Shown in pieces: positions 38,301 through 46,401 of a DNA stretch of 64,000 nucleotides. Location of the stretch: the NCBI RefSeq assembly GCF_023195925.1, contig NZ_JALPRE010000006.1, forward strand, positions 558,001-622,000, given 5' to 3'. Source of the stretch: Aquimarina acroporae. GTDB taxonomy: Bacteria > Bacteroidota > Bacteroidia > Flavobacteriales > Flavobacteriaceae. Positions within the stretch are counted from its first letter, which is position 1. Each line of letters begins with the position of its first letter. Under the pieces are notes generated by a model. That model was not told where the DNA came from. It was given only the letters and a program-made list of their open reading frames with translations, and made no database searches. A program made the translations under genes and the position numbers.

Positions 38301-38832
38301 GAGCTGTAGGGTCTGTATTGTATTTTATTTCGGCAACATCTTTGATTCCAAATCTACCAGCATGATTAGTTACGATATCAAGGACAATTTTCATATCTCT
38401 TGCATGAATTTCATTGATAAGGTCTTGAAAAGTGGCACCAGGAGATTCGAGCCTGGGGTCGACTTTGGTAAAGTCCCAAGCATGATACCCATGGTAATCC
38501 AAAGGACTTCGATTATGCACAATTGGTGTAATCCAAATAGCCGTAAATCCGAGATCTTTAATGTAATCAAGTTTTTGAATTAATCCCTTAAAATCACCTC
38601 GCCAAGTAACATCGTTAGGATCTGTAATTGAAGGGTTAATTGTAGGGTCCGGGTTATAAGAGGACCATTCTGTTGGAGCATTGTTACTTTGGTCACCATC
38701 GAAGAAACGGGTTGTCATTAAAAAGTAAATGGTTTCTTCTCTGAAATCTGTTTGACCTTGAAGAAAGGACGGAGCAAATGATGCAATGCAATAGCAGATT
38801 ACTGCTATTGACTTGAGTAATAATTTTTTCAT
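35386..38832 (-). CDS. Secreted GH13 alpha-amylase with starch-binding modules and T9SS type A sorting domain
   Basis: 1148 residues. Signal peptide to about 26 (FLQGQ). GH13 catalytic domain about 30-585 with region I DIVTNH (152-157), nucleophile D296 in DAFRWDTVKH, acid/base E325 in FIFGEVAQ, and D406 in WLDNHD, so it should be active. Then come two chitobiase-C-like/Fn3-like modules (about 604-685, 785-868) and three CBM26-like starch-binding modules (about 690-776, 876-958, 965-1048), the last two ending in the same NRCSDGWYYNG segment. A type A T9SS sorting domain ends it (about 1065-1148: ISPNPITKNS ... GIYFFRITI). It cuts alpha-1,4-glucan outside the cell and feeds the SusC/SusD pair. 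A 16-bp palindrome lies about 130 bp upstream. Confidence 0.95.
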   Translation of the reverse strand: MKKLLLKSIAVICYCIASFAPSFLQGQTDFREETIYFLMTTRFFDGDQSNNAPTEWSSYNPDPTINPSITDPNDVTWRGDFKGLIQKLDYIKDLGFTAIWITPIVHNRSPLDYHGYHAWDFTKVDPRLESPGATFQDLINEIHARDMKIVLDIVTNHAGRFGIKDVAEIKYNTDPTAPWYADDNPIWEYDGLTPNPEDGLIWSRANLAQMPPPYNQNLAAFNFPSKENYVDTSDPDWYHHSGNGFAQGFDDIENLQNRALAGDTPDLNTGSQVVRDYLVEAYTTYINMGVDAFRWDTVKHMSKEDILYFYDAFKAVNPDLFIFGEVAQKRHELHPVDEINPHYYTWRGAVNNSAPIDLAVLDFFAEATFHGTFEEGQSFPTVKAAARYDHLYSDPSTLVTWLDNHDFGPNNDWNRRYGGSDENLAACMNFMFTWRGIPSVYYGTEMRFKAGEFADIHDASGIERSINETGRAYYGDVIDQASSHSMYQHIKKLNAIRKAVPALQKGSWNWKDAPGNAVAYRRVYQNSEVAVGLAKDGGASFSISGMTNGVYRDAVTGREIVVSNGVLNFSVTSGSAGIYVLNGPGLIGSCGGGFFENCVNGPSKPVAVINPANTTSEDPIQITMEGIGGSGGSYDIFYTTNGNIPNTSSNRYTGAFTITESTTIKVIVYDNSGTPSDVVTQNYRIGPIEGLKLYFKKPSNWSQVNVHYWNETPDILPNSNWPGPLMNQMGNADWYEYIFEGVTTINLLFSDNGANKTPDLSRDRDGWYEDGTWYDNQPGVTVNTPPTLSISPNGGTFSLGETISVTLTASDNEPNGISIYYTDNGDDPTTASNLYTNPINLNQTTIIKAIAYDNEGLTSGIVSNTFTFQDSNSSQTIYYKGSLNAPEIYFWNTSPGSQTTNWPGESMEDIGNGWFKYTLNGVNCSSIIFNDNGSNQTPDLNRCSDGWYYNGIWYDSNPEQSQDFTVYFKSDSFSSPTIYFWNAIPSGLTTTWPGENMTLGADGWYSYTFNNTNCTNLIFSNNGASQTTDLNRCSDGWYYNGQWSDTRPATARFNDETNIFGHTSDIVISPNPITKNSVLSLNTYNDKNVVSVEITNLYGASETIFSEVIPKGKHTLNLYDKLSTKSTGIYFFRITINGDTQIQKILKQ

Positions 38833-38964
38833 TAGTGTTGTGCTTGTGTTAATGATTTGTGAAAAAAATAACTATATAAATAGGGATCATATAATTATTT
38901 GATATCTAATATGAAGATATGCTAATTTGATTAAATAATTGTAAGTGAATTATTTAGAGTAGTA

Positions 38965-38980
38965 ACGAAATCGATTTCGT
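38965..38980. promoter_or_regulatory. 16-bp perfect palindrome, LacI-type operator candidate, upstream of the amylase
   Basis: ACGAAATCGATTTCGT is its own reverse complement, with the central CG typical of LacI/GalR-family operators. It lies 133 bp upstream of the amylase start codon in a 241-bp non-coding gap; the other flanking gene ends there. About one exact 16-bp palindrome is expected by chance in a window of this size, so the support comes from its position and form. A regulator for it would lie outside this window. Confidence 0.5.
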
Positions 38981-39073
38981 GTTGATAAGTCACTTGTGTG
39001 ATGCGATTTTCTACAAGTATAAAATAGAGGGTAAAAGATGAGTTGACTTATAAAAAGTATTCTATAAATTATC

Positions 39074-39700
39074 TTATTTTTTGAAAATACTAATGTTTTG
39101 ATGAATCTCTAAGGATTGATAAGAATAATTCTTAGCAATCCAATTCATGGTATCTTCTGAATAAAAAAACACGTGGGTAGGGTCATTTTTATACCACCAT
39201 TTCCCGAAGTTAATAGAAGAATAATATATTTTGGTTTTGCAATATAAAGAGCCACCAGGTTTTAATAAGTTGTACAATAAATCAAATTCCTTTTTGGGAT
39301 TGTAGAAATGTTCTATTACTTCGCAACAAATTATATAATCATACTTTCTTTCAAGAACTTTGGGTTGGAGATCAAAAAAAGGATCATAAGTAGAGATCGT
39401 GTATTCTTTTTCTCTTAGCATTGTAGTAATAACCGGGCCGCTTCCTGAACCAAAATCTAATCCTTCACTAGTACTGTCAAAATTTTCAATTATCGATTGA
39501 ACTAGAGGTAGAACAAACTCCTGATACCCTGGGTCATTAACATCGTTTTGGTGTAATAAATATCTCCTTTTTTCATCTTCGGGAGATAGAAAGTGTTTAC
39601 GATCTAACAAAATTCCATCACAAGTAACACACCTAAAATACTTCTTGTTATTTATTTCAGAAAATTCTACAGTTTTTGATTCACAAAGTGTGCATTGCAT
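39074..39700 (-). CDS. SAM-dependent methyltransferase with N-terminal zinc-ribbon-like motif
   Basis: 208 residues. The N-terminus has two CxxC pairs (MQCTLCES and FRCVTCDGILL), a small zinc ribbon. The methyltransferase domain has EGLDFGSGSGPVITTMLRE (SAM motif I), a DPFFDLQPKVLERKYDYIICCEVIEHFYNPKKEF segment, and GGSLYCKTK. Similar proteins methylate sugars or small substrates; none is indicated here. It starts 3 bp after the DUF349 gene and is co-transcribed with it. Followed by the AT-rich gap before the amylase. Confidence 0.85.
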   Translation of the reverse strand: MQCTLCESKTVEFSEINNKKYFRCVTCDGILLDRKHFLSPEDEKRRYLLHQNDVNDPGYQEFVLPLVQSIIENFDSTSEGLDFGSGSGPVITTMLREKEYTISTYDPFFDLQPKVLERKYDYIICCEVIEHFYNPKKEFDLLYNLLKPGGSLYCKTKIYYSSINFGKWWYKNDPTHVFFYSEDTMNWIAKNYSYQSLEIHQNISIFKK

Positions 39701-39703
39701 AGA

Positions 39704-41728
39704 TTAGAGTTGCCTAATTTTTTTAAGCTTAGCTTTCCAAACTTCTAGGGTTTCTCTATGTTTTTCAATATTCTTTTGTACTTCTATAACCAAAGGGTTA
39801 TCATCTTTAGCGTTTTTGAAAAATTGAAGATTGTTTTCTAGTTGTCGAATTTCTCCATGCACGTCTTCGATTTTCTTACGAATAAAACTTTGCTCACTTT
39901 TTAACGCTCTATCGTCACTTTGGTTAGATAAAGAACTGAGTTTATTTTCATATTTAATTAACTCTGTCTCTTTTCGGCTAAGATTAAGTTGTTGAAAAAG
40001 ACCATCTAATAATTTATTGTACTCAGATTCGATATTTTTTTTGCGATAAGGAACCCTTCCTAGCGTTTTCCAAACTGCGATATTTTCTTTAATCGTATTT
40101 AAATCTGCTTCAGGGTCTCCAGAAAGAGCTAGAGTTTGTAGAGCCTCAATATGTGCCTGTTTCTTTTCTAAAGATAATACTTCTTCTTTATTGGCCTCAT
40201 TTCTTTCGGCGTGTAATCTATCGAAATAAAAATTACAGGCATCTTTAAATCTTTTCCAAATGCGATCACTATCTTTTCTGGGTACATGTCCGATTTTTTT
40301 CCAATCAGACTGTATTTTTTTCATCAATGGAGTAGTTGTAGACAAGTCTTCATTGTCTTTATTATCTTCTGCTATTTTGATAAGCTCCATTTTTTTGTTC
40401 AAATTCTCAAACTGCTCTTTCTTGAGATTTTTATAGAATGCGTTTTTGCTCCTGTTAAAATCTCGCACAGCTTCTTTGAATTCACTCCAAGTTTGTTCAT
40501 TTACATTAGAAGGAACTTTACCGGCCTTAAAAAATTCTTCTCTCAAAGCTTCTATTTCTTTGATTTTTTGTTGCCAACCGCTATGGTTACTTGGGTGATT
40601 AGATCCCACTTCGATTATTTTTTCAATAATCTGGCGTTTATTTTCAAGGTTGACTTCGTAAACTTTATCAAGTTCTTTGAAGTGCTTTTGACGATTTTCG
40701 TGAATTTGCCTTGTGAGTGTACTAAATTTCTCCCAGATAGGTTCTCTATATTCTTTTGCGACAGGACCTAAATCTTCTTTCCACATTTTATGCAACAGTT
40801 GCAATTCTCTAAAAGCACGATTTACATCAGTTTCTTGTGCTAACTCAGTTGCTCTTTCAATAATCTTTAGCTTTTGTTCAAGATTATGCTTGAAATCAAG
40901 ATCTCTGAATTCTCTGTTTAAATGTAAAAAATCGTAGAAATTCTCGGTATGATGATGGTACGTGTTCCAAACTGTATTGTATTTGTCTCTTGGGATGGGG
41001 CCAGCATTACGCCATCTTTCCTGTATGCTTTTGAAATGATTATAAGTCGAATTGATATTTTCATCTACATTAAGCAACCCTTTCAATTCTTCTATCAATT
41101 CAAGTCTTCGGTTTAGATTTTCTTGTAGATCCTTTTTTAAATTTTGATAATAAGCATTACGCTTTTCTTTATAATCAAAATAAACCGAATTAAATTCCTT
41201 CTTTACGGGAGTAGAGTAGTAGAAATCTATAATATCTCCTCCGTCTGCTAGAAACTCTTCTTTCTTTTGCTCAACTTCTTCATTGAACTTTTCATTAAAC
41301 TCAGTTTTTATCTCTTCGACATGCTCTTTGATTGCTTGTACTTTTTTACTTTTAACCAAATAACGTAATTCTTTTATAAGCTCCTCTTTGGTCATAGCAT
41401 GATAATCTTTTTTCTCGATATCATGGCGTTCGATGGTAGTTTCGTCTTCACTATGTTCTGCAACAGCTTCGTCCATTTGATTTTGGACCTGATCATTTTC
41501 ATCTACAGTTTCTTCTTCTGAAGTATCTTCAGCTGTAATGGGATTTTGATCTGTGGTTTCCGTTTCATTGGTTACCTCTTCCGGAGTATCTTCTACCACA
41601 TGTTCTGGTGTAGGTTCTGTAGTAGTTTCCTGTTTTTCTACTGTAGAATCTTCAGATTTTGTATCTAAAATCTCTACTTTATTTTCCTGATCTCCATCTG
41701 CTTTTGGCAGGTTATCCTGTGTTGACAT
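39704..41728 (-). CDS. DUF349 domain protein
   Basis: 674 residues. The first ~110 residues are an acidic, low-complexity tail (many E, D, T and Q). About four tandem DUF349 helical repeats (about 70 residues each) follow, with the consensus WxxxGxVPxxxxxxxWxxFxxaxxxFyxxl: ERWRNAGPIPRDKYNTVWNTY, KMWKEDLGPVAKEYREPIWEKF, EEFFKAGKVPSNVNEQTWSEF and SDWKKIGHVPRKDSDRIWKRF. The last ~90 residues form a coiled coil. Function unknown. DUF349 proteins are widespread in Bacteroidota and probably act in protein-protein contacts. No signal peptide. It is 141 bp after aroE on the same strand. Confidence 0.9.
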   Translation of the reverse strand: MSTQDNLPKADGDQENKVEILDTKSEDSTVEKQETTTEPTPEHVVEDTPEEVTNETETTDQNPITAEDTSEEETVDENDQVQNQMDEAVAEHSEDETTIERHDIEKKDYHAMTKEELIKELRYLVKSKKVQAIKEHVEEIKTEFNEKFNEEVEQKKEEFLADGGDIIDFYYSTPVKKEFNSVYFDYKEKRNAYYQNLKKDLQENLNRRLELIEELKGLLNVDENINSTYNHFKSIQERWRNAGPIPRDKYNTVWNTYHHHTENFYDFLHLNREFRDLDFKHNLEQKLKIIERATELAQETDVNRAFRELQLLHKMWKEDLGPVAKEYREPIWEKFSTLTRQIHENRQKHFKELDKVYEVNLENKRQIIEKIIEVGSNHPSNHSGWQQKIKEIEALREEFFKAGKVPSNVNEQTWSEFKEAVRDFNRSKNAFYKNLKKEQFENLNKKMELIKIAEDNKDNEDLSTTTPLMKKIQSDWKKIGHVPRKDSDRIWKRFKDACNFYFDRLHAERNEANKEEVLSLEKKQAHIEALQTLALSGDPEADLNTIKENIAVWKTLGRVPYRKKNIESEYNKLLDGLFQQLNLSRKETELIKYENKLSSLSNQSDDRALKSEQSFIRKKIEDVHGEIRQLENNLQFFKNAKDDNPLVIEVQKNIEKHRETLEVWKAKLKKIRQL

Positions 41729-41869
41729 TGTGCGAACGTTTTTGTTTGTCTGAGCTTATGCTATCACTAAGATACTAACATATTAGAAAACCTCAAAGGG
41801 ATTCAAGGGTTTTAGGATTTTGTCAAATAGGAAAATCTAGAGTTACTTTGGCTGTAAAGGTATTTTTTA

Positions 41870-42598
41870 CTAGCTGTTCCAAATCTCCCAAGCCTTTTCA
41901 GCCTGTAGAATTAACATTTGTGAACCATTTGCTATGCTCGCTCCTTTTTCCCTTCCTTTTTTTAGAAATACAGTTTCTTCAGGATTATAGATTAAATCGT
42001 AAAGCACATGATTTTCTGTGATATATTCATAAGGAATATCTGGGTAATTATCGACATTGGGGTGAGTACCTAGAGGTGTACAATTAATGATAAGTTTGTA
42101 AGATCTAATAATATCTTCGTCTAGGTCCCCATAACTCAATTCATTAAAATCAGGATTTCTAGATATAAAAGTATAAGAGATCCCAAGTTGTTGCAAAGAA
42201 TACCCAATAGCTTTTGAGGCACCTCCCGTACCCAAGATCAACGCCTTTTTTATTAATGGCGAAAGCAAAGGTTTAAGAGATTCTGTAAACCCATAATAGT
42301 CACTATTGTAACCAATTAAACGACCGTTTTCAAATTTAATCACATTTACAGCTCCAATTTCTTTTGCGATTGGATTTAAGTCGTCTAAATAAGAAATGAC
42401 TTCTTCTTTATAGGGAATAGTGACATTTAAACCAGCAATTTGTGGAGTTTCAATAATTGATGTAAAACTATCGATGTGTTTAATATCAAAATTATCATAG
42501 AAACAATCTAGGTCTTCGTTTTTAAATTTTTCAGAAAAATACCCTCTTGAAAATGAATATCCTATGTCTCTCCCTAAAAGGCCGTATATTTTTTTCAT
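41870..42598 (-). CDS. aroE: Shikimate dehydrogenase
   Basis: 242 residues from the ATG at 42598, whose ATGA overlaps the DUF368 stop by 4 bp; the longer TTG-type start at 42640 would lie inside that gene. Substrate-binding GYSFSRGYFSEKF, catalytic lysine in LNVTIPYKEEVI, NADPH-binding ALILGTGGASKAIGYSL, and INCTPLGTHPN are present. It reduces 3-dehydroshikimate to shikimate in aromatic amino acid synthesis. The short-form family length fits. Third gene of the tandem DUF368 unit, which is a curious neighbour. Confidence 0.93.
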   Translation of the reverse strand: MKKIYGLLGRDIGYSFSRGYFSEKFKNEDLDCFYDNFDIKHIDSFTSIIETPQIAGLNVTIPYKEEVISYLDDLNPIAKEIGAVNVIKFENGRLIGYNSDYYGFTESLKPLLSPLIKKALILGTGGASKAIGYSLQQLGISYTFISRNPDFNELSYGDLDEDIIRSYKLIINCTPLGTHPNVDNYPDIPYEYITENHVLYDLIYNPEETVFLKKGREKGASIANGSQMLILQAEKAWEIWNS

Positions 42599-43620
42599 TT
42601 TGAAACTTTTAATGTCTTTTTGCCATACCACTCTAACCATAAAACGATACCAATACCTATAAGTATGAAGAAAACACCAATATAGGTTTCAATAAGAGTA
42701 GTATCTGGTATATAGCGATCATAATTATCTAAGATAGGATTTCCTGCAGCATCCATTAAAGTATTTCCGATAGCATCAACCTTATAAATCTTATGTTTCC
42801 AAGGCCATACAACTCCTAATGATCCAGTAATGAATCCTATGATCGACGCAAAAGTTGCTGTCTTATATCGTTTTAAAACGTATCCAAGAAAATGTGATAA
42901 TGTTACCAAACCAGTTAGGGAACCTATACTAAAAACCACTAGAACTTTTAATAATCGTATTCTCTTGGGATTGTCCATGAAAGAGAAATCCCATTGTATA
43001 ATATCTGCAATAGTATCATAAAGGGCATTTACCGAATCGACCAATAATAATACATAATTACCAAGAAGAATTAGTATAAAAGAACCAGATAAGCCAGGTA
43101 AAGTCATACCTGATACTCCTACAATCCCACAAAAAAACACAAAAATTAAATTGTCATTTTCTCGAGCAGGATCTAATAGACTAATACTTATTCCTGCAAT
43201 AGTTCCCAAAGTAATGAAGATGATATTTCTTCGGCTCCAATCATCAAAGTCTTTTACGATATAATAGATAGAACCCACAATCATACCAAAGAAACATGCC
43301 CATACATATAATTCGTAGTGTATGATTAGGTAGTCTAGAATTTTGGAAACGCTAAAATAGCTAATGAGCATTCCTAAAATAAGTAACCCTAAGAACCTAC
43401 CATTGATGTATCTCCAGAAACTACTAAATCGAAAATTTATAAAAAGTTTGAAAGCCTTTAAATTTACCTTTTGTAGAGAGTAAATAAACTCTTCGTAAAA
43501 ACCTGCTACAAAGGCAACAACACCACCTGATACCCCTGGTACTTTATTCGCTGCACCCATAGCCAGTCCTTTAATGACAAGAAACATTCTATCGGTAAAC
43601 GTTCGAGTACTTTGTTGCAT
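42595..43620 (-). CDS. DUF368 membrane protein (second of a tandem pair)
   Basis: 341 residues from the ATG at 43620; a TTG one codon before sits directly after the TAA of the upstream gene. About eight membrane segments with two copies of the family motif PGxSGxxx: KVPGVSGGVVAFVAGFYEEF near the N-terminus and MTLPGLSGSFILILLGNYVLLL in the middle, an internal repeat. DUF368 proteins (PopT type) were identified in 2022 as undecaprenyl-phosphate translocases, returning the lipid carrier to the cytoplasmic face. It is translationally adjacent to its paralogue (3-bp gap) and overlaps aroE by 4 bp. It has a hydrophilic insertion near 275-305 (HKIYKVDAIGNTLMD). Confidence 0.9.
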   Translation of the reverse strand: MQQSTRTFTDRMFLVIKGLAMGAANKVPGVSGGVVAFVAGFYEEFIYSLQKVNLKAFKLFINFRFSSFWRYINGRFLGLLILGMLISYFSVSKILDYLIIHYELYVWACFFGMIVGSIYYIVKDFDDWSRRNIIFITLGTIAGISISLLDPARENDNLIFVFFCGIVGVSGMTLPGLSGSFILILLGNYVLLLVDSVNALYDTIADIIQWDFSFMDNPKRIRLLKVLVVFSIGSLTGLVTLSHFLGYVLKRYKTATFASIIGFITGSLGVVWPWKHKIYKVDAIGNTLMDAAGNPILDNYDRYIPDTTLIETYIGVFFILIGIGIVLWLEWYGKKTLKVSK

Positions 43621-43623
43621 CAA

Positions 43624-44589
43624 TTAATTTGCTTTTTGTGTTGCTAGGCGTTCTAAGATAAGAATTAATAAAAATCCAATAGTAATAAAAAGAAGAACCA
43701 TTAAGATATTAGGATCTCCTTCAAATTGAGAAGGCAAAATACTTTTTTCAATAAAGGGCACTTGAAGTCCTTCAGAATTAGTCCTCCACGACAATACTTT
43801 TTTCCAGGGCCATAATTTATTGAGTGAGCCAATCATAAAACCGGTTAGGATAGCAAGAGTAGTGTTTTTATGATTCTCAAACATCCAGTTTAAAGCTTTA
43901 GAAAATAATTTTAGACCGGTTATAGCCCCGATTGCGATTAGAATTAATTTGATAATTACTTCATACAGGATATCAAAGTCTAAATTCAATAACCCTTCTC
44001 TGAGCTTATTTAGAATATCAATGAAGGTTTGATAGGCTCCTAATATAAGCAGTATAAAAGCTCCTGAAACTCCAGGGAGTATCATAGCTATAATAGCCAC
44101 AAAACCACAAAAAACAAGATACCAATTACTTTCTGGAGAAGCAAGAGGCTCTGTAATAGTTATAAAATATGAAATAATAGCTGCAACAACAATACCTATC
44201 CAAACTTTTGGTTTCCATGAAGTTATCTGCTTTCCGATATAGAGTATACTGGCTAAAACCAAACCAAAGAAAAATGCCCAAAGTAATAAAGGTTCATGAT
44301 GTAGTAACCATTTCAGTACTTTAGATAATGATAAAATACTGATAGCGATTCCAGCGAATAACGACATCAAAAATGATAGGTTATAGCTTTTCCAGGCATT
44401 TAAAAAACCTTCCTTTTTCCAAATTGAGAAAAAAGAGAAGTTCAATCCATTTATCGTTGCAATAAGTTCTTCGTAAATTCCTGAAATAAATGCTATAGTA
44501 CCACCTGATACTCCCGGTACCACATCTGCAGCACCCATAGCAAGTCCCTTTGTTGAAATAATTAGGTAGTCTTTAAGACTTCTTCCCAT
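43624..44589 (-). CDS. DUF368 membrane protein (first of a tandem pair)
   Basis: 321 residues with the same layout as the downstream paralogue: KGLAMGAADVVPGVSGGTIAFISGIYEEL at the N-terminus and MILPGVSGAFILLILGAYQTF in the middle. The two proteins are clearly related but diverged, an old duplication. Family function: undecaprenyl-phosphate flipping (PopT), needed for peptidoglycan and LPS precursor recycling. It is the first gene of a unit with a -7 element at 44621-44628 and is followed 3 bp later by the second copy. Confidence 0.9.
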   Translation of the reverse strand: MGRSLKDYLIISTKGLAMGAADVVPGVSGGTIAFISGIYEELIATINGLNFSFFSIWKKEGFLNAWKSYNLSFLMSLFAGIAISILSLSKVLKWLLHHEPLLLWAFFFGLVLASILYIGKQITSWKPKVWIGIVVAAIISYFITITEPLASPESNWYLVFCGFVAIIAMILPGVSGAFILLILGAYQTFIDILNKLREGLLNLDFDILYEVIIKLILIAIGAITGLKLFSKALNWMFENHKNTTLAILTGFMIGSLNKLWPWKKVLSWRTNSEGLQVPFIEKSILPSQFEGDPNILMVLLFITIGFLLILILERLATQKAN

Positions 44590-44620
44590 TCCTATTGTTT
44601 TTGCTGTTTATGTACAAAAA

Positions 44621-44628
44621 CAAATGTA
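44621..44628 (-). promoter_or_regulatory. -7 promoter element for the DUF368-DUF368-aroE unit
   Basis: On the minus strand TACATTTG matches TAnnTTTG and lies 32 bases upstream of the start codon at 44589, the normal distance for a short leader. No -33 TTTG seen. Confidence 0.45.
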
Positions 44629-44675
44629 TGCATTTTTAGGGTGAATTAAAGAAGAAAATAAAGCGTCTTTTTGTA

Positions 44676-46064
44676 TTATTTATACTCCAGAATTATGTTT
44701 TTCACCATGGTTAAGTTAAAAACCTTTTCGAAAAGTTCTTCAAGCACAATATGATATTCGTAGTCTAGATCCAACGCCTTTCTAATATGATATTCCCCTT
44801 TTTCAAAGTTTTGATTTTCATAATAAAGACCTGCAAGACGGTAACGAACCTCGGCATTTTCAGGATAGAACTCTATGGCTTGGTGTAAACTTTGAATAGC
44901 AGCTTTGGATTCTCCCAAGAATCGTAAGATATCCGATCTGTTTAACCAGGTCTCTAATTCATAATTACCTAATTCCAGAGCTTTTCTATAACCTCGTTCT
45001 GCTTCTTCAAAAAAGGCAAGCTTATTATTTATTTTTGCGTATCTCTTCCAGTACAACACATTTTCACCATCAATATTGATCGCTTTGTTGATGTAGTACA
45101 ATGCTTTTTGGTAATTGCTGTTGCGCATATAGAAATCTGTAATGGCGATCCACCCTTTATCTAGTAACGGATCTTCATGTACCGTTTTGGAATAATGTTG
45201 AATAGCAAGATCATCGTTACCTAATTTTTCAAAGCATTTTCCAATTCTTAGCAAAGCAAAAGAAGTAGGGTCATCCAACTCAAGTGTAATCCTATAATTT
45301 TCTATAGCTTCATTGTACCGCTTTAGTTTCTCCAGTACTTTTCCTTTTTCAAGATAGGCACCAATAAAATATTCATCACTTATAATGGCAAAATCAAATG
45401 CAGCTAGTGCTTTTTCATATTCTTTAAGATCAAAATATTGTTTTCCTACCTGATGCCAAGCTACTTCACAATACGGGTTTTTGTTAAGGAATAGATTAAG
45501 ATATTCTATTGCTTCTTCATGTTGTTCTAGAAAATCAAAGCAATAAATAACATTGTATAGTGCAGAATAATCTTCGTCATCTGCCTCTAGACACCTCATG
45601 AAATTTACTTTGGCGTTTTCAAAATCATCCATAAACAAATATTCCATTCCAATAAGGGAGTAAACATCTGCTGGATCATCGGTATATCCCAAAGCTGTAG
45701 TAAGAAGTTTTATAGCTTTAAGGTGGTTATTTTGTTTAGAAAGGATATTAGCCTTTTGAATATAAATTTCTTCATTTTCTGGCTCCAGAGCATGAAGCTG
45801 AGCTAATAAGTGATCTGCTTTATCTAATCGGTCTTCAAAAACCAATACTTCTACATGCAGAAGTTTAAGATTGACAGAGGAAGGATGTTGAGAAAGCCCT
45901 AGAGAAATGGCCTTTTTTGCCTTAGCGATCTTTCCATTTTCAAGATAATGATGAATGATAGATTCAAATTCATCAGAATCAAAAAATTTAACATCATTAG
46001 ATCTCAGCATAGACTCATATCGAGTAATTGAGAAATTTTGTTCTTCTTCGTGGTTAAATTTCAT
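44676..46064 (-). CDS. Tetratricopeptide repeat protein
   Basis: 462 residues made almost wholly of TPR-like helical hairpins (about 11-12 repeats). Examples are NNHLKAIKLLTTALGYTDDPADVYSLIGMEYLFMDDFENAKVNFMRCLEADDEDYSAL and EKALAAFDFAIISDEYFIGAYLEKGKVLEKLKRYNEAIENYRITLELD. No signal peptide or membrane segment, so probably a cytoplasmic scaffold. A C-terminal ~30 residues (EELFEKVFNLTMVKNIILEYK) lies outside the repeats. Function unknown. The 337-bp gap upstream has no gene. Confidence 0.88.
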   Translation of the reverse strand: MKFNHEEEQNFSITRYESMLRSNDVKFFDSDEFESIIHHYLENGKIAKAKKAISLGLSQHPSSVNLKLLHVEVLVFEDRLDKADHLLAQLHALEPENEEIYIQKANILSKQNNHLKAIKLLTTALGYTDDPADVYSLIGMEYLFMDDFENAKVNFMRCLEADDEDYSALYNVIYCFDFLEQHEEAIEYLNLFLNKNPYCEVAWHQVGKQYFDLKEYEKALAAFDFAIISDEYFIGAYLEKGKVLEKLKRYNEAIENYRITLELDDPTSFALLRIGKCFEKLGNDDLAIQHYSKTVHEDPLLDKGWIAITDFYMRNSNYQKALYYINKAINIDGENVLYWKRYAKINNKLAFFEEAERGYRKALELGNYELETWLNRSDILRFLGESKAAIQSLHQAIEFYPENAEVRYRLAGLYYENQNFEKGEYHIRKALDLDYEYHIVLEELFEKVFNLTMVKNIILEYK

Positions 46065-46401
46065 ACACGTTGATTAAAGATGCTCAATAAATTATGAAAA
46101 GTACAATAACCCTCTTTTTGTTTTCCCCAACAAGAAAGAATAATTACATTCTTCTTCTTCATTTATTTTCGCATTATTGATTTCCTCAGTATTAAAATTA
46201 CAAATGAAATTGAATGTTTGAACTTCAAAAAACAATTGTTTTTAACAAACTAATTAACAAAATGTATACCATAGTGAAAATGTAGTTAGTTTGTCAGAGC
46301 ATCACAGTAAACCTTAAAAACAGATGAATTGTAATATTTTGTAGAAGAGTATTTTAAGATACTATTTTTTTAAGAGAATTCCTAAAATATGGTATGTTTT
46401 G
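46065..46401. other. 337-bp intergenic region
   Basis: No credible gene on either strand. It contains a stem with one G-U pair (46245-46256 with 46283-46294, 26-base loop), the exact palindrome AAAAACAATTGTTTTT (46228-46243), and AGTAT...ATACT followed by seven Ts (46349-46371 on the plus strand). On the minus strand it is the 3' region of the aminotransferase and the 5' region of the TPR gene. Low GC weakens each hit. No TAnnTTTG box in the TPR-gene direction. Confidence 0.5.

Noticed and set aside
40286..40771. 161-codon open frame antisense to the DUF349 gene
   Set aside because: Phe/Leu-rich translation typical of the shadow of a Lys/Glu-rich helical protein; no start signal or motif.
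46228..46243. AAAAACAATTGTTTTT as a regulator binding site
   Set aside because: An exact palindrome, but so AT-rich that a chance match is likely; kept only as a note within the gap.
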